From Rugamonas sp045984285 (GTDB taxonomy: Bacteria; Pseudomonadota; Gammaproteobacteria; Burkholderiales; Burkholderiaceae_D), in assembly GCF_045984285.3 (NCBI RefSeq), contig NZ_JBJQIK030000006.1, positions 62,001 through 126,000 of the forward strand: DNA of 64,000 bases, given 5' to 3'. The translations under genes and the position numbers were made by a program. The first letter of the stretch is position 1; each line of letters starts with the position of its first letter. Below, one piece after another: positions 24,098-31,970 of the stretch. Under the pieces are notes generated by a model. It did no database searches. It saw only the letters and a program-made list of their open reading frames with translations, and had not been told where the DNA came from.

Positions 24098-24934
24098 TCA
24101 AGTCTTTGTCTTGGCGGCGCTCTTAATTTTCCTCGCACCGCGCCCCTGGACAACTATCGGTGTCCAGCTTCGGTCGGCACCAACAAACTTGAACTCACGC
24201 TCTACGTCGTCTTGCGTATAAAAGGGTTCGGTCATGTAGAAGACACCATAAAAAGTGTCCCAATCAGGGTGGTTATAGCCCTTCATGTCGGCGTACACGC
24301 CATCTAGCGCCGCTTTCATTTCGGCGGGCGAGGTAATAAATTTAAACTCAACCATAGTTCTTAAAGATGGGATACCTAAATCTCCTTTGTAGGTCTTCAG
24401 GAGCTTTGGAATACCAACCTCTTTGATGGCGTCGGGGAACGAGTAGCTGCATACCTCAAATACGGCATTTCTAACTTCTGCTTCGCTCGTTGGAGCCTTT
24501 CCCATGTTTCCAAGCATGACGGCAGTCTTGCTAATGATATTCCTGAACACATCCTGTGCAGTAACTTTGTGTGCATCGGTCATCGCACGTAGTGGCGCAA
24601 AGCACGAACGCGCAATCGCTAGCGCCTCTGAATGTAGGTCATCATATTCCCGCGTGGTTGCTTGCAACTTCGCCCTATCTTGGCGTAATGCTGATACCTC
24701 TCGCTCGATCGAAGGGGTCCCTAAGCGTTCCGCTAAAGCTCCGATGGCCCGTAATGTTCGTTGTAAGTGATACTCAAGTACGTGGATCGCAATTTTATGG
24801 TTATCAGCATCTGCATCGACCTCTGACATCCTCGAATAGCTTCGCTCTAACCCGTCCAGCTTTCCCAAGGCATCATTACTCAGCCTGAGTTCGGTTTCAA
24901 TTTCTTCTGCCAATAGCCACTCTTCTCGGCTCAT
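24098..24934 (-). CDS. Island protein with PD-(D/E)XK nuclease-like C-terminal domain
   Basis: This is a 278-residue protein. The N-terminal half is helical, with a coiled-coil-like stretch (REVSALRQDRAKLQATTREY). The C-terminal part has KLLKTYKGDLGIPSLRTMVE followed by FKFI: D185, ten residues, then E196-F-K198. That is the D...E-x-K layout of PD-(D/E)XK nucleases, with a preceding helix that could hold a further acidic residue. Several restriction and defence endonucleases end in such domains, but the match is by eye. ATG 24934 follows GAGGAAG; the upstream extension to 24970 lacks a site. It is the first of three minus-strand genes. Confidence 0.6.
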   Translation of the reverse strand: MSREEWLLAEEIETELRLSNDALGKLDGLERSYSRMSEVDADADNHKIAIHVLEYHLQRTLRAIGALAERLGTPSIEREVSALRQDRAKLQATTREYDDLHSEALAIARSCFAPLRAMTDAHKVTAQDVFRNIISKTAVMLGNMGKAPTSEAEVRNAVFEVCSYSFPDAIKEVGIPKLLKTYKGDLGIPSLRTMVEFKFITSPAEMKAALDGVYADMKGYNHPDWDTFYGVFYMTEPFYTQDDVEREFKFVGADRSWTPIVVQGRGARKIKSAAKTKT

Positions 24935-25280
24935 CGTTAGCTTCCTCGTCAAAGGTTGGTATGTCCACATTGTATATGGACGAACAAACCCTTTGGCTTG
25001 TCTATTTAACTGCCCGGATGCTGTAGAGTTCGCCAGATACTATATTGCTTTTAACGCAATAAATTATTTTAATGAGAAAGTTCGTCTATCCTCACTGGAT
25101 CAGTCCTGTATAGTTGTGTAATGAAAAAATCGCCTGCAATGACGGTTAGCATTCCTTGTGTCGTGATATTTCTGAACGGGATGCAGCATGAGGGCAAAAG
25201 GGGTGGATTTGTGAGTGTATTGTGTATCAGGTCCATATCAAATGAACGTAAATTTTTGTGACTGATCGGGCAAAAATTTC
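24935..25280. other. AT-rich divergent intergenic region in the island
   Basis: This 346-bp stretch separates the nuclease-like gene from the protease gene and must hold both promoters. It is visibly AT-rich and contains a small dyad, ATTGC...GCAAT, at about 25044-25058. A 46-codon frame at 25121-25261 has no ribosome site and is not called. Confidence 0.5.
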
Positions 25281-26117
25281 ATGGATGAAGCAAAGACAAA
25301 GGTCGATGAGGCGGTAACTCAAGTCGACAGTACATTTCTACCTTGCACTTACCCGATCTATGCTTTTGTCGACGGCAAGGATCCCACTTTGATAGGTACA
25401 TGCTTCGCGCTGAGTTATAGGGCACGAAATTTCCTAGTGACAGCTGCCCATGTCATCGACAACAGCAAGAAGGCATCATTGGCATTCGGTACCGCCTCAG
25501 GGGCAATGGTAATCATCGAGGGCGAGTTTTACGTCACTTCGGCTGTTGGTATAGGCCGTGAAGAAGATCCTTGGGACTTCGCTTGGCATGAGCTAACCGA
25601 AGAGGAAGGCTCAAAAATTTCATGTGTTCCAGAGTCATCCCTGGAGATTGTGCCTAATCCACTAGTCATCGACAAAGTACATGTGGCGCTGGGGTATCCG
25701 GTCTCAAAAAACAAGAAAATTAGCCCTGAGCGACGGCGTGCTCGCAAATTGACGCCTGTGGTCGCACGTTATATGAACTTGCAAACCGATGCAGCTGTGT
25801 ACTTCCAAGAGAGAGGGATGAGCTCTGAGACACACATCGCAATCAAGCGCGAAAATCGCTCTTTGAATCAGGAACGTGTGGAGGGAAATACCATTGGTCA
25901 CATTGGGCTCAGCGGTGGGCCACTTATAGACACCGGCATGCAGCTCGATCCGCCGGGATTCTTCCCTCCAAAACTCAGCGGAATACTTATCGAAGGCGAC
26001 AAAAATAGCCAGAAAAGCCGAATCATTGTAGCTGTTCGTATCTCTGTAATTTTGAGGCATATTGACGCTCAAGATGTAAAGCAGAGGGCGGACGCCGATA
26101 GGTTTTCATCCACATAG
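25281..26117 (+). CDS. Island trypsin-like serine protease
   Basis: This 278-residue protein has the chymotrypsin-fold triad: H57 in FLVTAAHVID, D99 in DPWDFAW and S211 in GLSGGPLID. No signal peptide or membrane segment is present, so it is likely cytosolic, unlike DegP-type proteases, and there is no PDZ domain. Cytosolic trypsin-like proteases of this kind are often found in anti-phage loci, where they act as effectors or activate partners. It is divergent from the three other cargo genes. The ribosome site is weak (GGGCAAAAATTTC before ATG). The surrounding composition is foreign. Confidence 0.8.
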   Translation: MDEAKTKVDEAVTQVDSTFLPCTYPIYAFVDGKDPTLIGTCFALSYRARNFLVTAAHVIDNSKKASLAFGTASGAMVIIEGEFYVTSAVGIGREEDPWDFAWHELTEEEGSKISCVPESSLEIVPNPLVIDKVHVALGYPVSKNKKISPERRRARKLTPVVARYMNLQTDAAVYFQERGMSSETHIAIKRENRSLNQERVEGNTIGHIGLSGGPLIDTGMQLDPPGFFPPKLSGILIEGDKNSQKSRIIVAVRISVILRHIDAQDVKQRADADRFSST

Positions 26118-26198
26118 CCCGATCAGTCAGATCGCTATTTCGTAAGCAATGGCGATATTCCGCCAACCTCCTGACCCAAACCAGCGTGGTTGCCAATA

Positions 26199-26274
26199 GG
26201 ACGCGGGTTCGTTTCCCGCCCTCTCCACCAACGAAAACATCAGTACCTGAAACGCCGTCCAAGTGACGGCGTTT
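26199..26274 (+). repeat. Island right attachment copy (ssrA 3' remnant plus terminator)
   Basis: It repeats 22427-22502 with four substitutions: one in the T loop, one in the acceptor strand and two in the spacer before the hairpin. The terminator hairpin is identical and is followed by a longer T run. Confidence 0.85.
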
Positions 26275-26279
26275 TTTTT
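26250..26279 (+). terminator. Terminator at the island right end
   Basis: The same 10-bp stem as the ssrA terminator is followed directly by an uninterrupted T run. It would now end transcription of the protease gene. Confidence 0.75.
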
Positions 26280-26314
26280 GCGCTGGGATCGCGGTGAATG
26301 CGGGAGCTTCTATG

Positions 26315-26338
26315 AAAAAGGGCGCCGTGAAGGCGCCC
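26315..26338 (-). terminator. Intrinsic terminator of the lyase-like gene
   Basis: A 7-bp stem (GGGCGCC / GGCGCCC) has a T run on the minus strand and follows the stop of the 26359 gene. Confidence 0.7.
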
Positions 26339-26358
26339 GGATGTGATGCCTGAAAGCG

Positions 26359-28911
26359 TCAGAGCGCTTTCATCTCCACCTTGTATTCGCAGCCCGAAGG
26401 AGAGCTGAGTTCAAGGCGGTAGCCGCCGCTGAATTCGGTGGAGGAGATCGAGGTCATATCCACAATTTTCACGGTTGGTGCCGAGGGAAGCACGGGGCGG
26501 ATGACCAGGTTGCCCGCGACGATGGAGCCATCGCCTTGCACCACCGGACGCTTGGCTAGCTGCAGTTGCCATACAGGCCGCACATTCGCGGCAACCTGGC
26601 ACTGGTCATGCACGGTAACGGTGTGCTGGGAGCGCTGGTATTCCAGTTTGCGCGTCCAGTTTTGCACTTGCTGCGAATGGCTCGAATAGGCAGGCGTGAG
26701 GTTGGCCGCGATGGACAGCACGTCCCCGGTATCGGTCACAGTGCGCGTCGATGCAGAGAGGTTCTGGCTGATCGTGGTGCCATTGTTCTCGAAGCGCACC
26801 ACGCTGTGTGCGGTGACCTCCTGGTGCAGGCCGCTGTGCGAATAGATATTCGGCGTGACGGCCAGCCAGCCATTGCGGTACAGCGAGAACGAGCCCTGTT
26901 CCTGGTGCGCATGCGATTGGTCGTACACGCCCGCGACGAAGGACAGCCAGCTCGCGCTCTCGCTCCAGTCGCTGCGCGCGAACACCACGCCTGCGCCGCT
27001 GGCATCGTAGGACAGGGCGCTTGGCGCCTGCTCTTCGTCGGGACGCGCCAGCAGGTCGTAGCGGTAGTCGTAGTTGTAGCGCATGCGGTCCACCACATGG
27101 CCGTTGCCGCCGTCCGTGAGTTTGGCGCGCTTCAGCCACCATGCGCCGCGCTTCGCGGTATCGCTGGATGGCGCCAGCGCCATGCCTTCGAGTACGAGCT
27201 TGCGCTGGTAGTCGAACACCAGCGGCAGCGAAGAGCGGGCCTGGTCGCCGATGGCCGCGAAGTAGTCCATGGTCGGCACCGTGGCGTGGATCCAGTAGTC
27301 CACCGTGTCGCGTGCATGCGAGGACAGCGCCGACAGGTCTTCGCCGGTCGAGCCTTTCCAGTACAGGTAGTTCTCGAACATGCTGCCGAGGGCCGTGCCG
27401 TAGCCCGTGCCTTCGCGCGAGCCGCCGCCGTTCAGGATGCTGAGGAAAGGCACCAGCTGCGTGAACTTCTGCTGCTGCAGGAAAGTCATCCAGTCGGTGC
27501 TCTGGCTGGCCAGCGCCCACAGCATGGTCGCCTTCAGGAAGCTGTAGTAGTAGTTGTTGCCCGGGTCATTGATGGACCAGCCGTCCCAGGTCGCCACGCG
27601 GCCGCCCCATGCGGCGCTGTTCGGGCTCCAGATATTGGAGATGGCCTGGTTCATGTAGTTCTGCCAGGCGAGGCGGCGTACGGCGGGAATCAGGTTGTAG
27701 CCGTAGTCGTAGGCCAGTGCTACCTGTTCCAGGTAGTAGCCGGCTTCCAGGTAGTGGTCGCCCGCGACCACGGGCAGCGAGCCCGCGGCAATCCTGGCCT
27801 CTTCCGATGCGACGAACAGGTCCGCCATGCGCACCGCCTGCTGGATGTATTTCGCATCGCCCGTCAGCTTGTACATAACGATGGTGTCGGTAGCCGAGTA
27901 ACCCCAATGGTTGGCCTTGATCGCGTCCACCAGCTGTGCGTAGGTGGCGGTCGATGGCAGGCTGGCGGTGGTAGCCACCACGTCGTCCACTTGTCCCTGC
28001 AGGCGCTGGAAGGCCTGCGAGGATTGGTTTGCTTCGTACTGCGCCATGGAGATGAAGGGACGCTGTGTCGGCAGCGTGTAGGTATAGCCCGGATAGGCCG
28101 TGCCGCCCGTGACGGGAGGCGTGGTCGGCGTGCCAGGGTTGCCGGGCCCTGGGCCCGGTTCCGGCTCCGGCGTGGAAACCGGTGTTACGCCTGCCAGCAG
28201 CGCACTGACGTCGTCCACCAGCACATTGCTCAGGGCTTCGCTGCCTTCCTGGAACAGGCCAAGACGCACCAGGTCCAGGTCTTTGGACGGATCGAGCGGC
28301 ATGGAGACCGTCACCGTGCCTTTGTCGCCGGCCGCGCCGTTGATGGAGACGCATTTCTGCAGGTCGCCGCCGAAGGTGTAGGTGGCCATTGCGCACAGCT
28401 GCAGCGAGGAGGATGAATCGGCCGTCATGCGCACACGCGCGGATACCGTGTAGTTGTCGCTGCGGCGGGCCGAAAGCTGCGAGGCTTCGCGCCCCGTCCA
28501 CAGCACGCTGTCGCCGTAGCCGGCCATGCCGACGGACAGGCTTTGTGCGCCCGCAATGGCGCCGGTCATCACCACATTGGCGTACGTGCCGCTCTGGTTT
28601 GCGCCAAAGCCGGAAGGACCGCTTTCGAAGCCGCTGTCGCTGACGAGATTGGCGCTGTTGCCGGCGGAATGGTTTGCGGGCGGCTGCGCGGGGGCTGGCG
28701 CCACGCCATCCAGGCTGGCAAACACGCTGTCAAGCTGAAGTCCGCTGATAGCTGCACTGCCCTCCTGGAATACGCCGACGCGGACGCGCTGAATATCCAG
28801 GCTGGCATCCAAGGGGCACGGACACCGATACGGTGCCCTTGTCGCCAACGGTGCCGGCCACGCGGGAGCAGTTCTGCGTGCTCTGGCCGTTATCGTAATC
28901 GACCAGTCCAC
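26359..28911 (-). CDS. Heparinase II/III-like polysaccharide lyase, main frame (frameshifted from its 5' end)
   Basis: This is the 3' part of a secreted polysaccharide-degrading enzyme. Useful coding begins at about 28809 (DASLDIQRVRVGVFQEGSAA). The end of a first carbohydrate-binding-like repeat is followed by a complete second repeat (LVSDSGFESGPSGFGANQSG to about the linker), then a Pro/Gly/Thr linker and an alpha-helical toroid. A beta-sandwich block follows, SWLSFVAGVYDQSHAHQEQG then SFSLYRNGWLAV, the pattern of heparinase II/III and alginate lyases. The true 5' end lies in another frame (28811-29251). The intact protein would be about 963 residues. The first 34 residues of this open frame (28910-28810) are not real coding. 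Confidence 0.75.
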   Translation of the reverse strand: MDWSITITARARRTAPAWPAPLATRAPYRCPCPLDASLDIQRVRVGVFQEGSAAISGLQLDSVFASLDGVAPAPAQPPANHSAGNSANLVSDSGFESGPSGFGANQSGTYANVVMTGAIAGAQSLSVGMAGYGDSVLWTGREASQLSARRSDNYTVSARVRMTADSSSSLQLCAMATYTFGGDLQKCVSINGAAGDKGTVTVSMPLDPSKDLDLVRLGLFQEGSEALSNVLVDDVSALLAGVTPVSTPEPEPGPGPGNPGTPTTPPVTGGTAYPGYTYTLPTQRPFISMAQYEANQSSQAFQRLQGQVDDVVATTASLPSTATYAQLVDAIKANHWGYSATDTIVMYKLTGDAKYIQQAVRMADLFVASEEARIAAGSLPVVAGDHYLEAGYYLEQVALAYDYGYNLIPAVRRLAWQNYMNQAISNIWSPNSAAWGGRVATWDGWSINDPGNNYYYSFLKATMLWALASQSTDWMTFLQQQKFTQLVPFLSILNGGGSREGTGYGTALGSMFENYLYWKGSTGEDLSALSSHARDTVDYWIHATVPTMDYFAAIGDQARSSLPLVFDYQRKLVLEGMALAPSSDTAKRGAWWLKRAKLTDGGNGHVVDRMRYNYDYRYDLLARPDEEQAPSALSYDASGAGVVFARSDWSESASWLSFVAGVYDQSHAHQEQGSFSLYRNGWLAVTPNIYSHSGLHQEVTAHSVVRFENNGTTISQNLSASTRTVTDTGDVLSIAANLTPAYSSHSQQVQNWTRKLEYQRSQHTVTVHDQCQVAANVRPVWQLQLAKRPVVQGDGSIVAGNLVIRPVLPSAPTVKIVDMTSISSTEFSGGYRLELSSPSGCEYKVEMKAL

Positions 28912-29251
28912 AGACCAGGATCTTGGACTTGCTGCCGACGGTTGCGCGCATGCGCATGGAAGCGGAGAGCAGTGCGGAGCGCCGCACCGGAAATTTTTCC
29001 AGTGTCTTGCCGGACCACAGGATGCTGTCGCCGTAGCCCTTGATGCCGATGACCAGGCTTTGTTTGCCCGCCAGCGGATCGGTGGTGCTCAGCTTGACCG
29101 AGGTGCCGGTCTGGTTCGGCACGAAGCCGGACTTGCCCTGTTCGAAACCGGAATCGTCGATCAGGTTGTAGGTGGCCTGGGCCGATGCGGACAGGGATGC
29201 CGTAGCGGCCAGCAGTGCTGCAGCAAGCGTAGTTAAACGTGGTTTTGCCAT
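28730..29251 (-). CDS. 5' fragment of the frameshifted lyase gene (signal peptide and first repeat)
   Basis: MAKPRLTTLAAALLAATASL with an ASA cleavage site is a signal peptide. It is followed by a carbohydrate-binding-like repeat (LIDDSGFEQGKSGFVPNQTG to GDKGTVSVSVPL) that parallels the second repeat in the next frame (GDKGTVTVSMPLDPSKDLDL). After PL the frame runs into unrelated residues, while the expected DASLDIQRV continues in the 26359-28911 frame. One extra base near 28810 explains the split. If real, the product is a truncated, secreted single module. Confidence 0.75.
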   Translation of the reverse strand: MAKPRLTTLAAALLAATASLSASAQATYNLIDDSGFEQGKSGFVPNQTGTSVKLSTTDPLAGKQSLVIGIKGYGDSILWSGKTLEKFPVRRSALLSASMRMRATVGSKSKILVCGLVDYDNGQSTQNCSRVAGTVGDKGTVSVSVPLGCQPGYSARPRRRIPGGQCSYQRTSA

Positions 29252-29407
29252 TGTGAGGATTTCTCCATAAGGACGTTGACGTCCCAGCCGTTCAGGCCAG
29301 GTCTTGGCGCAAGTATTCCTTTGAAGAGAATTCCGGACCCCGCAATTTGTCGGCGTTTCTTGACCGATCGTCTGCGATACTTCCCACTACATTTGCACCA
29401 CATTTGA

Positions 29408-30460
29408 TTACAGTGGATGCGCGTCCCCGACCAGCACATTGCCGGTGCCGAACTGCTCGCGGTATTCGCCTGGCGTCAGGCCCGTGTGGCGTTTGAAGAT
29501 TTGCCGGAAGTGCGCCACGTCCTGATAGCCGGCCTGCATGCCCACGCGCTGGATGGACGCCGCGCCGTTCTCGAGCAGCTCCTTGGCCGCGCTGATGCGC
29601 AGCGCCTGCAGATAGGCGCCGGGCAGCTGGCCGGTGGCAGCCTTGAAGCGGCGCAGGAAGCTGCGCGGGCTCACGTGCACCCTGGCGGCGAGCATGTCGG
29701 CGGTGAGCGGCTTGCCGAAGTTCACGCGCAGGTAGTCTTCGGTGTCGCGGATCTCGGCATCGGCATGGGGGCGCGTCAGCAGCGGCACGCTGTAGCTGGA
29801 CTGGTGCCTGCGCGGCATGGCGAGCAGCAGCGACTTGGCGCATTGCAGCGCCACCTCGCGGCCCGCATATTTCTCGACCAGGAACAGGCTCAGGTCCATC
29901 GCCGCATACACGCCGCCGCTGCAGAAAATGCCGCTGTCTTCGGTGACGAAGCGCTCAGGATGCCATTGCACTTCCGGGAAGCGCTGGCGCATCTGCTCCG
30001 CAATGGCCCAATGGGTGGTGGCGACGCGCTTGTCCAGCAGGCCCGCTTCGGCGAGATAGGCCACGCCTGCGCAGATGCCTGCGATGGCGCTGCCTGCCTC
30101 ATGCCGCTCCCTGAGCCATTGCACAATGCGCGGATCGACCGGCTGGTCGTGCAGGTTCACGGTCGGCACGAGGATCAGGTCGGTGTCCGTAATGTCGAGC
30201 AGGTTGACATGTGGCGTAATGCCCAGCGCACCCACGCAGTCGAGCTGGTGGCGGTCGGTTGAGGCCAGCTGCACGTCGAAGCACGGCATATGCGGCAGGC
30301 CGTGAAAGCCGTTCCACAGGCGGCCTGCGGAGTGGAAGATATCGAGCGGCCCCAGCGCGGGCGACGCATAGGTTGCGTCGACCATCAATACTGTTACCCG
30401 TGTAAGCTGGCGCACGGACGCCTCCTTGCCCTGGGCCTGGAGGCCCGGTTTCTCATTCAT
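29408..30460 (-). CDS. GlxA family transcriptional regulator (DJ-1/PfpI plus AraC)
   Basis: This 350-residue protein has an N-terminal DJ-1/PfpI-like domain (VTVLMVDATYASPALGPLDI, then AGSAIAGICAGVAYLAEAG with the elbow Cys) and a C-terminal AraC domain. The two helix-turn-helix motifs appear in TADMLAARVHVSPRSFLRRF and in IQRVGMQAGYQDVAHFRQIF. Members sense small metabolites and activate catabolic genes. ATG 30460 has GGGGAAA upstream; the frame extends to 30487. It is divergent from the DUF4242 gene with about 260 bp between. Confidence 0.9.
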   Translation of the reverse strand: MNEKPGLQAQGKEASVRQLTRVTVLMVDATYASPALGPLDIFHSAGRLWNGFHGLPHMPCFDVQLASTDRHQLDCVGALGITPHVNLLDITDTDLILVPTVNLHDQPVDPRIVQWLRERHEAGSAIAGICAGVAYLAEAGLLDKRVATTHWAIAEQMRQRFPEVQWHPERFVTEDSGIFCSGGVYAAMDLSLFLVEKYAGREVALQCAKSLLLAMPRRHQSSYSVPLLTRPHADAEIRDTEDYLRVNFGKPLTADMLAARVHVSPRSFLRRFKAATGQLPGAYLQALRISAAKELLENGAASIQRVGMQAGYQDVAHFRQIFKRHTGLTPGEYREQFGTGNVLVGDAHPL

Positions 30461-30722
30461 AGCGTTTCCCCGAAATGATGGCCGCATCTTCTGTGCGGCT
30501 TCGTCGTGGCAGGCAAGACAGGCACTATCTCACGGAGGGCGAGGGCTTTTCTGCCAAATGACGGTGGCTGGAACGCCAATGCCGCCCGGGAGTCCATATT
30601 GCCCTTCACTTTTGGCAGAGTTTCCCCCTTACGTCAACGTTTCGCATCTGGGACAGTAGCGCTTCCCGTCAAAGCTGCAGCCGCATGTTGCGACGGATCC
30701 ACAACCTGAAAGGAGAATCACC

Positions 30723-31001
30723 ATGCTGAAGAAATTTATCATCGAACGCGACGTGCCTGGCATCCATGGCAACACCGCTGAAGGTTTTTGCACGATTGCC
30801 AAAGTTTCCAACAAGGCGCTGAATGAGCTGGGGAATGACATCCAGTGGCAGGAATCGTTCATCGTCGCCGACAAGACCTACTGCGTCTACCTGGCCAAGG
30901 ACAAGGCGATCATCGAGGAACATGCGCGTAAAAGCGGCTTCCCTGCGAACCGCGTATCGGAAGTCGTGGCCATCATCGATCCTTCCACCGCAAGCGCCTG
31001 A
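30723..31001 (+). CDS. DUF4242 domain-containing protein
   Basis: This 92-residue protein is MLKKFIIERDVPGIHGNTAE, then SFIVADKTYCVYLAKDKAII, then EEHARKSGFPANRVSEVVAI. This is a complete DUF4242 domain, a ferredoxin-like small fold sometimes annotated as metal-binding. Function is not established. A very strong ribosome site (GAAAGGAGA) precedes ATG. The AraC gene starts 24 bp downstream on the same strand, so the two probably form an operon and the regulator may sense or control the small protein. Confidence 0.88.
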   Translation: MLKKFIIERDVPGIHGNTAEGFCTIAKVSNKALNELGNDIQWQESFIVADKTYCVYLAKDKAIIEEHARKSGFPANRVSEVVAIIDPSTASA

Positions 31002-31025
31002 GCGCGGGGCAAACGGCGGCCGTTC

Positions 31026-31970
31026 ATGTCTCCTGACCTGCTGTCCGGCGTGCTGCGCAAGCTGCGGCTGCGCGGCGCCGTCTGTTCCGATATGGAGTGC
31101 GGCGGCGACTTCGCCACGGAGGCGCCCGCACCGGCCGGCGCGGTGCTGCAGGCCGACCACGTCATGGGTTTCCACGCCGTGTTGCGGGGCCGGTGCTGGT
31201 GCAGCACTCCGGGGGGCGAGTGGGTGCTGCTGGAAGCGGGCGACTTCATCATCTTCCCGCACGGCCATGCGTGCATGCTGGCCAGCAGCGAAGGTGCCAC
31301 GCATGCGCGGCGCGCGAATGCAGGCGACACGCCAGCAACCGTGCGTGTGCTGAGCGGCGTTCTCGGCTGCGATGCGCAGCCTTTCAATCCCTTGCTCGCC
31401 ACCCTGCCGGAGATGCTGAGCGTGCGCGGAGCGGAAAGCGGAAACTGGATTGCCTGCCTCCTGGTGCAGGCGATCGATGCGCTGCGTGCCCGCCAGCCCG
31501 GCGCACCGGCCATGCTGGAACGCATGACTGAACTGATGTTCCTCGATGCGCTGTGCCGCCACACGGCATTGCAAGGCGAAGAGCGGCACGGCTGGCTGGC
31601 GGGCCTGCAGGACCGCCAGATAGGGCGCGTGCTGGCCCTGATCCATGAAGATCCCGGCCATGGCTGGACCGGCGAGGAACTGGGCGCGCGCGTTGGCCTG
31701 TCGCGTTCCGTGCTGTACGAGCGCTTCGCAGCGCTCATCGGGCAAACGCCGGCGCAATACCTGATCAACTGGCGCATGCAGGTGGCGGCCGGCCGGCTGC
31801 GCAGCTCGAGTGCGACGGTCGCGGCCATCGCCTGCGAAGTGGGCTATGAGTCCGAGGCTTCTTTCTCGCGCGCCTTCCGCCGCATTGTCGGTGCGCCGCC
31901 AGCGGCCTGGCGCAGGGCACATGCCCGCGCAGCTACATCTGGCGGAAGTGGTGCAGGTAGTTCCGGCTGA
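31026..31970 (+). CDS. AraC family transcriptional regulator with cupin sensor
   Basis: This is a 314-residue protein. The N-terminal cupin-type domain (MGFHAVLRGRCWCSTPGGEW, then LLEAGDFIIFPHGHACML) is of the kind found in cupin_6 AraC regulators. The C-terminal AraC domain has WTGEELGARVGLSRSVLYER and VAAIACEVGYESEASFSRAF. It lies just downstream of the DUF4242 gene. Its 3' end overlaps the convergent LytTR response-regulator gene by 38 bp, so the Gly/Ser-rich tail after RRAHARAA may be recent extension. Confidence 0.9.
   Translation: MSPDLLSGVLRKLRLRGAVCSDMECGGDFATEAPAPAGAVLQADHVMGFHAVLRGRCWCSTPGGEWVLLEAGDFIIFPHGHACMLASSEGATHARRANAGDTPATVRVLSGVLGCDAQPFNPLLATLPEMLSVRGAESGNWIACLLVQAIDALRARQPGAPAMLERMTELMFLDALCRHTALQGEERHGWLAGLQDRQIGRVLALIHEDPGHGWTGEELGARVGLSRSVLYERFAALIGQTPAQYLINWRMQVAAGRLRSSSATVAAIACEVGYESEASFSRAFRRIVGAPPAAWRRAHARAATSGGSGAGSSG

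Larger units (their letters stand above)
22427..26274. mobile_element. Small genomic island integrated at the ssrA 3' end
   Basis: It is bounded by 76-nt imperfect direct repeats of the ssrA 3' end. The four genes inside have lower GC than their surroundings: I counted 29 of 60 G+C at 24481-24540 against 39 of 60 at 43441-43500. No integrase, excisionase or replication gene is visible, so it is either a decayed element, one mobilised in trans, or an insertion by recombination. The right copy carries changes in the T arm and acceptor strand and no tmRNA body, so the functional ssrA is the left one. Confidence 0.8.

Noticed and set aside
25121..25261. A 46-codon frame (MKKSPAMTVSIP...) in the island gap
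   Set aside because: No ribosome site and no recognisable feature. It overlaps the region that must hold promoters.
26199..26230. A tRNA gene at the island right end
   Set aside because: Only the T arm, acceptor strand and CCA of the tmRNA are present, with no D or anticodon arm.
22427..26274. A CRISPR array in the AT-rich island
   Set aside because: The only repeats are the two terminal ssrA copies; there is no regular repeat-spacer pattern.
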